Positions 11,111 to 13,233 of a stretch of DNA of 13,233 nt are shown in pieces. The notes under the pieces were generated by a model that did no database searches, was not told the DNA's origin, and saw only the letters and a program-made list of their open reading frames with translations. Source of the DNA: JBBRLG01 sp038231495 (GTDB lineage Bacteria > Planctomycetota > Planctomycetia > Gemmatales > Gemmataceae); assembly GCA_038231495.1 (NCBI GenBank), contig JBBRLG010000156.1, positions 1-13,233 on the forward strand, given 5' to 3'. Each line of letters opens with the position of its first letter. The first letter of the stretch is position 1. A program made the translations under genes and the position numbers.

Positions 11111-13233
11111 TTGAGTTCCAGCAAAGACGCCGGTAAGACGGCAGCCGTGGACGCCAACCGTTCGGACACGCCGATCAATACCGGCAGTCTGAAGCGCGAA
11201 CTGCTGGCGGAGCTGCGTGAATCGTGGGAGGCCGGCAGACCCCTCCCGCCCGAAGACTTGCTCCAGCGCTGGCCCGATGAAGCCGGCACCGATCCCGTCA
11301 AGCCCAGCCTCCTTCTGGAAAACAATCTTCTACAGACTCGGCGGTGCGCGGCACCGGGGGACGATGCGGACGGCGCGGCCGTGGCTGAACCCACGGATTC
11401 CCTGCACAGCGTTTCCGTCCGCAGCCGGGCCTCGCGCCGACCCCCCCTGCCCCCCCCTTACGAAGGGGGGGAGAGGGGGGGGTGCGACCATTGCCCGCGA
11501 CTGCCCGACCTGGGCGATTCGCTGTTCGGCTTCGTCCTGCGCCGCGAACTGGGCCGCGGCGCTTTCGCACGGGTTTTCCTGGCGGAAGAAGGCGACCTCG
11601 CCGGCCGGCCGGTGGTCGTCAAGGTATCCCGCATCGAGGGCACCGAACCGCAGACCCTGGCCCAGCTCCAGCACACGCACATCGTGCCCGTCTACAGCGT
11701 CCACGAAGACGCCGCCGCCGGTCTGCGGGCGCTGTGCATGCCGTATTTCGGCGGCGCCAGCCTCGCGCAGGTGCTCGACGTTCTGCGGGAAACGACCGCC
11801 TTTCCCACGCGCGGCGCGGAACTGGTGGGCGCGCTGGACGCGGCGGGAGCGCCCGTACCCACTTTGCCGGACTCCCCGCGCGCAACCCTCGGCCGACTCC
11901 GTTACGTCCAGGCCGCGGCCTGGGTCGTGGCCCGCCTGGCGGAGGGGTTGCAGCACGCGCACCAACGCGGCGTCCTGCACCGGGACGTAAAGCCGAGCAA
12001 CGTCTTGCTGGGGGCCGACGGGCAGCCCATGCTCCTGGATTTCAACCTGGCCCAAACCGAAGCCGCCCGCCCGGACCAATCCGGCCTGGGCGGCACCGTG
12101 GCGTACATGTCGCCCGAACACCTGCGCGCCCTGGCCGGCCGCGACCCGGCCCTGGCCCGTGCCGTGGACCAGCGTTCGGACGTGTACGCGCTCGGCATGG
12201 TCCTCTACGAAATGCTGGCCGGCAAACGGCCTTTCGACCAGCACGCCAGCTACGCGCCGCTGCCCGTGCTGATCGAGGCGATGGCCCTGGAGCGCGGCCG
12301 GGGCAGCCCTTCCCTGCGTGCCGTGCGGCCCGACGCCCCGTGGTCGCTGGAAAGCATCGTCCACCGCTGCCTGGCACCCGACCCCGCCCGCCGTTACCAG
12401 CAGGCGGAGGAATTGGCCGAAGACTTGCGCCGCTTCCTCGACGACCGGCCGCTGCGCCACGCCCCCGAATTGAGCCGGGTCGAGTGCGTCCGCAAGTGGG
12501 TGCGCCGCCACCCGCGCCTGTCTTCGATGGGAACGGTGTCCGCCCCGGCGCTGGTGCTTTTGGCCCTGGCCGGGGCCGCCCTCGCCGGCGTGCGCGGCAC
12601 CTTGACCCAGACGCGGGTGCGGCTGGTTGCAGTCCAGGACCAGGACCGCAAGCGCGCTTTCGAGAAGGGGGCCGGGCGGGCCTTGTTCTTCGTGAACACG
12701 ACTCACCAGCTTGAAGATCACCTGCGCCAGGGGCCGGCCGTTTGCGAGGAGACGTTGGGGCTGTACGCCGTCCTCGACCGCGCCGACTGGCAGGACCGGC
12801 CGGACTGGCAACGACTGGCGGCGGAGGACCGCCAACGGTTGGCGGGCGACGTGCGCGAGCTGCTGCTGTTGCTGGCCGGGGCGCGCGTTCGGCTGGCGGC
12901 CCCCCACGACCGGTCGGCCTTCGCCGCGGCGCTCGGCCTGCTAAACCGGGCCGCGGAAATCCGTGGCCTGGAACCTTGCCGTGCTTTGTGGGAGGACCGG
13001 GCGGCCTACCTGGACGATCTCGGCGACAAGCCTGCGGCCGGGAGCGCGCGCGACGAGGCCAACCGCATCAAGCCCCAAACCGCCCGCGACTTTTACCTCC
13101 TGGCCATGACCTGCGCCCGCGCGCAGAAGTACGCCGAGGCGATTGCCCACCTGGACGACGCACTCCGGCGGGACCCGCGGCACTACTGGGCCTGGGTGCA
13201 GCACGGGCTGTGTCACGCCGCGCGGAACGACCC
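11111..13233 (+). CDS. Hanks-type serine/threonine protein kinase with membrane segment and C-terminal repeats (3' end outside window)
   Basis: 707 residues are visible with no stop, so the gene continues past the edge. TTG 11111 is chosen for the GGAGG 9 nt upstream. An N-terminal region (about 25-65, LKRELLAELRESWEAG) is followed by a variable linker and a kinase domain at about 138-440: glycine loop GRGAFARV (148-155), ATP-binding Lys171 in VVVKV, catalytic HRDVKPSN (290-297, Asp292), metal site DFN (310-312) in place of DFG, SPE at 333-335, and DVYALG (357-362). A hydrophobic segment at about 474-493 would anchor it in the membrane with the kinase in the cytoplasm; the remaining part is helical and ends in a TPR-like stretch (AIAHLDDALRRDP) likely on the other side. 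Residues 110-124 are encoded by a palindromic repeat. Likely role: phosphosignalling, perhaps linked to the upstream surface protein; targets unknown. Confidence 0.92.
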   Translation, partial: MSSSKDAGKTAAVDANRSDTPINTGSLKRELLAELRESWEAGRPLPPEDLLQRWPDEAGTDPVKPSLLLENNLLQTRRCAAPGDDADGAAVAEPTDSLHSVSVRSRASRRPPLPPPYEGGERGGCDHCPRLPDLGDSLFGFVLRRELGRGAFARVFLAEEGDLAGRPVVVKVSRIEGTEPQTLAQLQHTHIVPVYSVHEDAAAGLRALCMPYFGGASLAQVLDVLRETTAFPTRGAELVGALDAAGAPVPTLPDSPRATLGRLRYVQAAAWVVARLAEGLQHAHQRGVLHRDVKPSNVLLGADGQPMLLDFNLAQTEAARPDQSGLGGTVAYMSPEHLRALAGRDPALARAVDQRSDVYALGMVLYEMLAGKRPFDQHASYAPLPVLIEAMALERGRGSPSLRAVRPDAPWSLESIVHRCLAPDPARRYQQAEELAEDLRRFLDDRPLRHAPELSRVECVRKWVRRHPRLSSMGTVSAPALVLLALAGAALAGVRGTLTQTRVRLVAVQDQDRKRAFEKGAGRALFFVNTTHQLEDHLRQGPAVCEETLGLYAVLDRADWQDRPDWQRLAAEDRQRLAGDVRELLLLLAGARVRLAAPHDRSAFAAALGLLNRAAEIRGLEPCRALWEDRAAYLDDLGDKPAAGSARDEANRIKPQTARDFYLLAMTCARAQKYAEAIAHLDDALRRDPRHYWAWVQHGLCHAARND
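11440..11482 (-). repeat. C7/G7 palindromic repeat, copy C, inside the kinase gene
   Basis: This is the reverse-complement orientation of copies A and B: C7, TG, a C8 run, TTACGAA, G7, AGA and a G-run. Its complement matches copy B almost throughout, with a TTCGTAA core. In the kinase frame it reads RPPLPPPYEGGERGG without a stop. It sits in the linker before the kinase domain, where an insertion is likely to be tolerated. Confidence 0.85.

Noticed and set aside
11330..12907. 525-residue minus-strand frame and a 410-residue plus-strand frame (11482-12714) over the kinase
   Set aside because: The kinase frame contains every catalytic motif in order and runs to the window end; the others are low-complexity, Arg/Pro/Gly-rich shadows.

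Overview
The window looks like chromosomal DNA of a GC-rich planctomycete, most likely of the Gemmata group. The evidence is the Leu-Glu-rich N-terminal surface-protein motif (LEQLETR and VEELENR) on two large exported-type proteins, PPC-like beta domains, a Hanks-type kinase with a DFN variant of DFG and a following membrane segment, GTG/TTG starts, and dense palindromic repeats between and inside genes. The assignment rests on protein style; no rRNA or tRNA is present.

Layout. 1-349: leader with a C7/G7 palindromic repeat, a short hairpin and a plausible sigma70-like promoter. 350-4330 (+): a 1326-residue single-module NRPS of the Pls/PosA type (adenylation, carrier, then a membrane region with three tandem left-handed beta-helix acyltransferase-like domains), the architecture of epsilon-poly-L-lysine synthetase. 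4331-4555: convergent intergenic gap with a two-hairpin cruciform. 4556-6349 (-): secreted matrixin-type (M10) zinc metalloprotease with a PPC-like domain. 6350-7562: a 1.2 kb divergent intergenic region holding three palindromic elements, including a 235-bp MITE-like element with perfect 22-bp inverted ends, and a strong promoter with an embedded dyad operator. 7563-11093 (+): a large multi-domain surface protein (PPC-like and Ig-like modules, Pro-rich linker, C-terminal hydrophobic segment). 11111-13233 (+, runs off the window): a Ser/Thr protein kinase, 17 nt downstream and probably co-transcribed with the surface protein.

How the parts may work together. The synthetase is predicted to make a homopolymer or short oligomer of a single, possibly basic, amino acid at the cytoplasmic membrane. 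The protease and the surface protein are predicted to act outside the cytoplasm and share the same N-terminal motif and a hydrophobic-basic C-terminus. The kinase gene following the surface-protein gene suggests a sensing or signalling pair. No functional link between the synthetase and the other genes can be shown from sequence.

The most notable observations are the Pls-like synthetase in a planctomycete, the C7/G7 palindrome that occurs in two coding regions in opposite orientations (with a TAA-to-CAA change where a stop would have arisen), the MITE-like element, and the promoter/operator of the surface protein-kinase unit.
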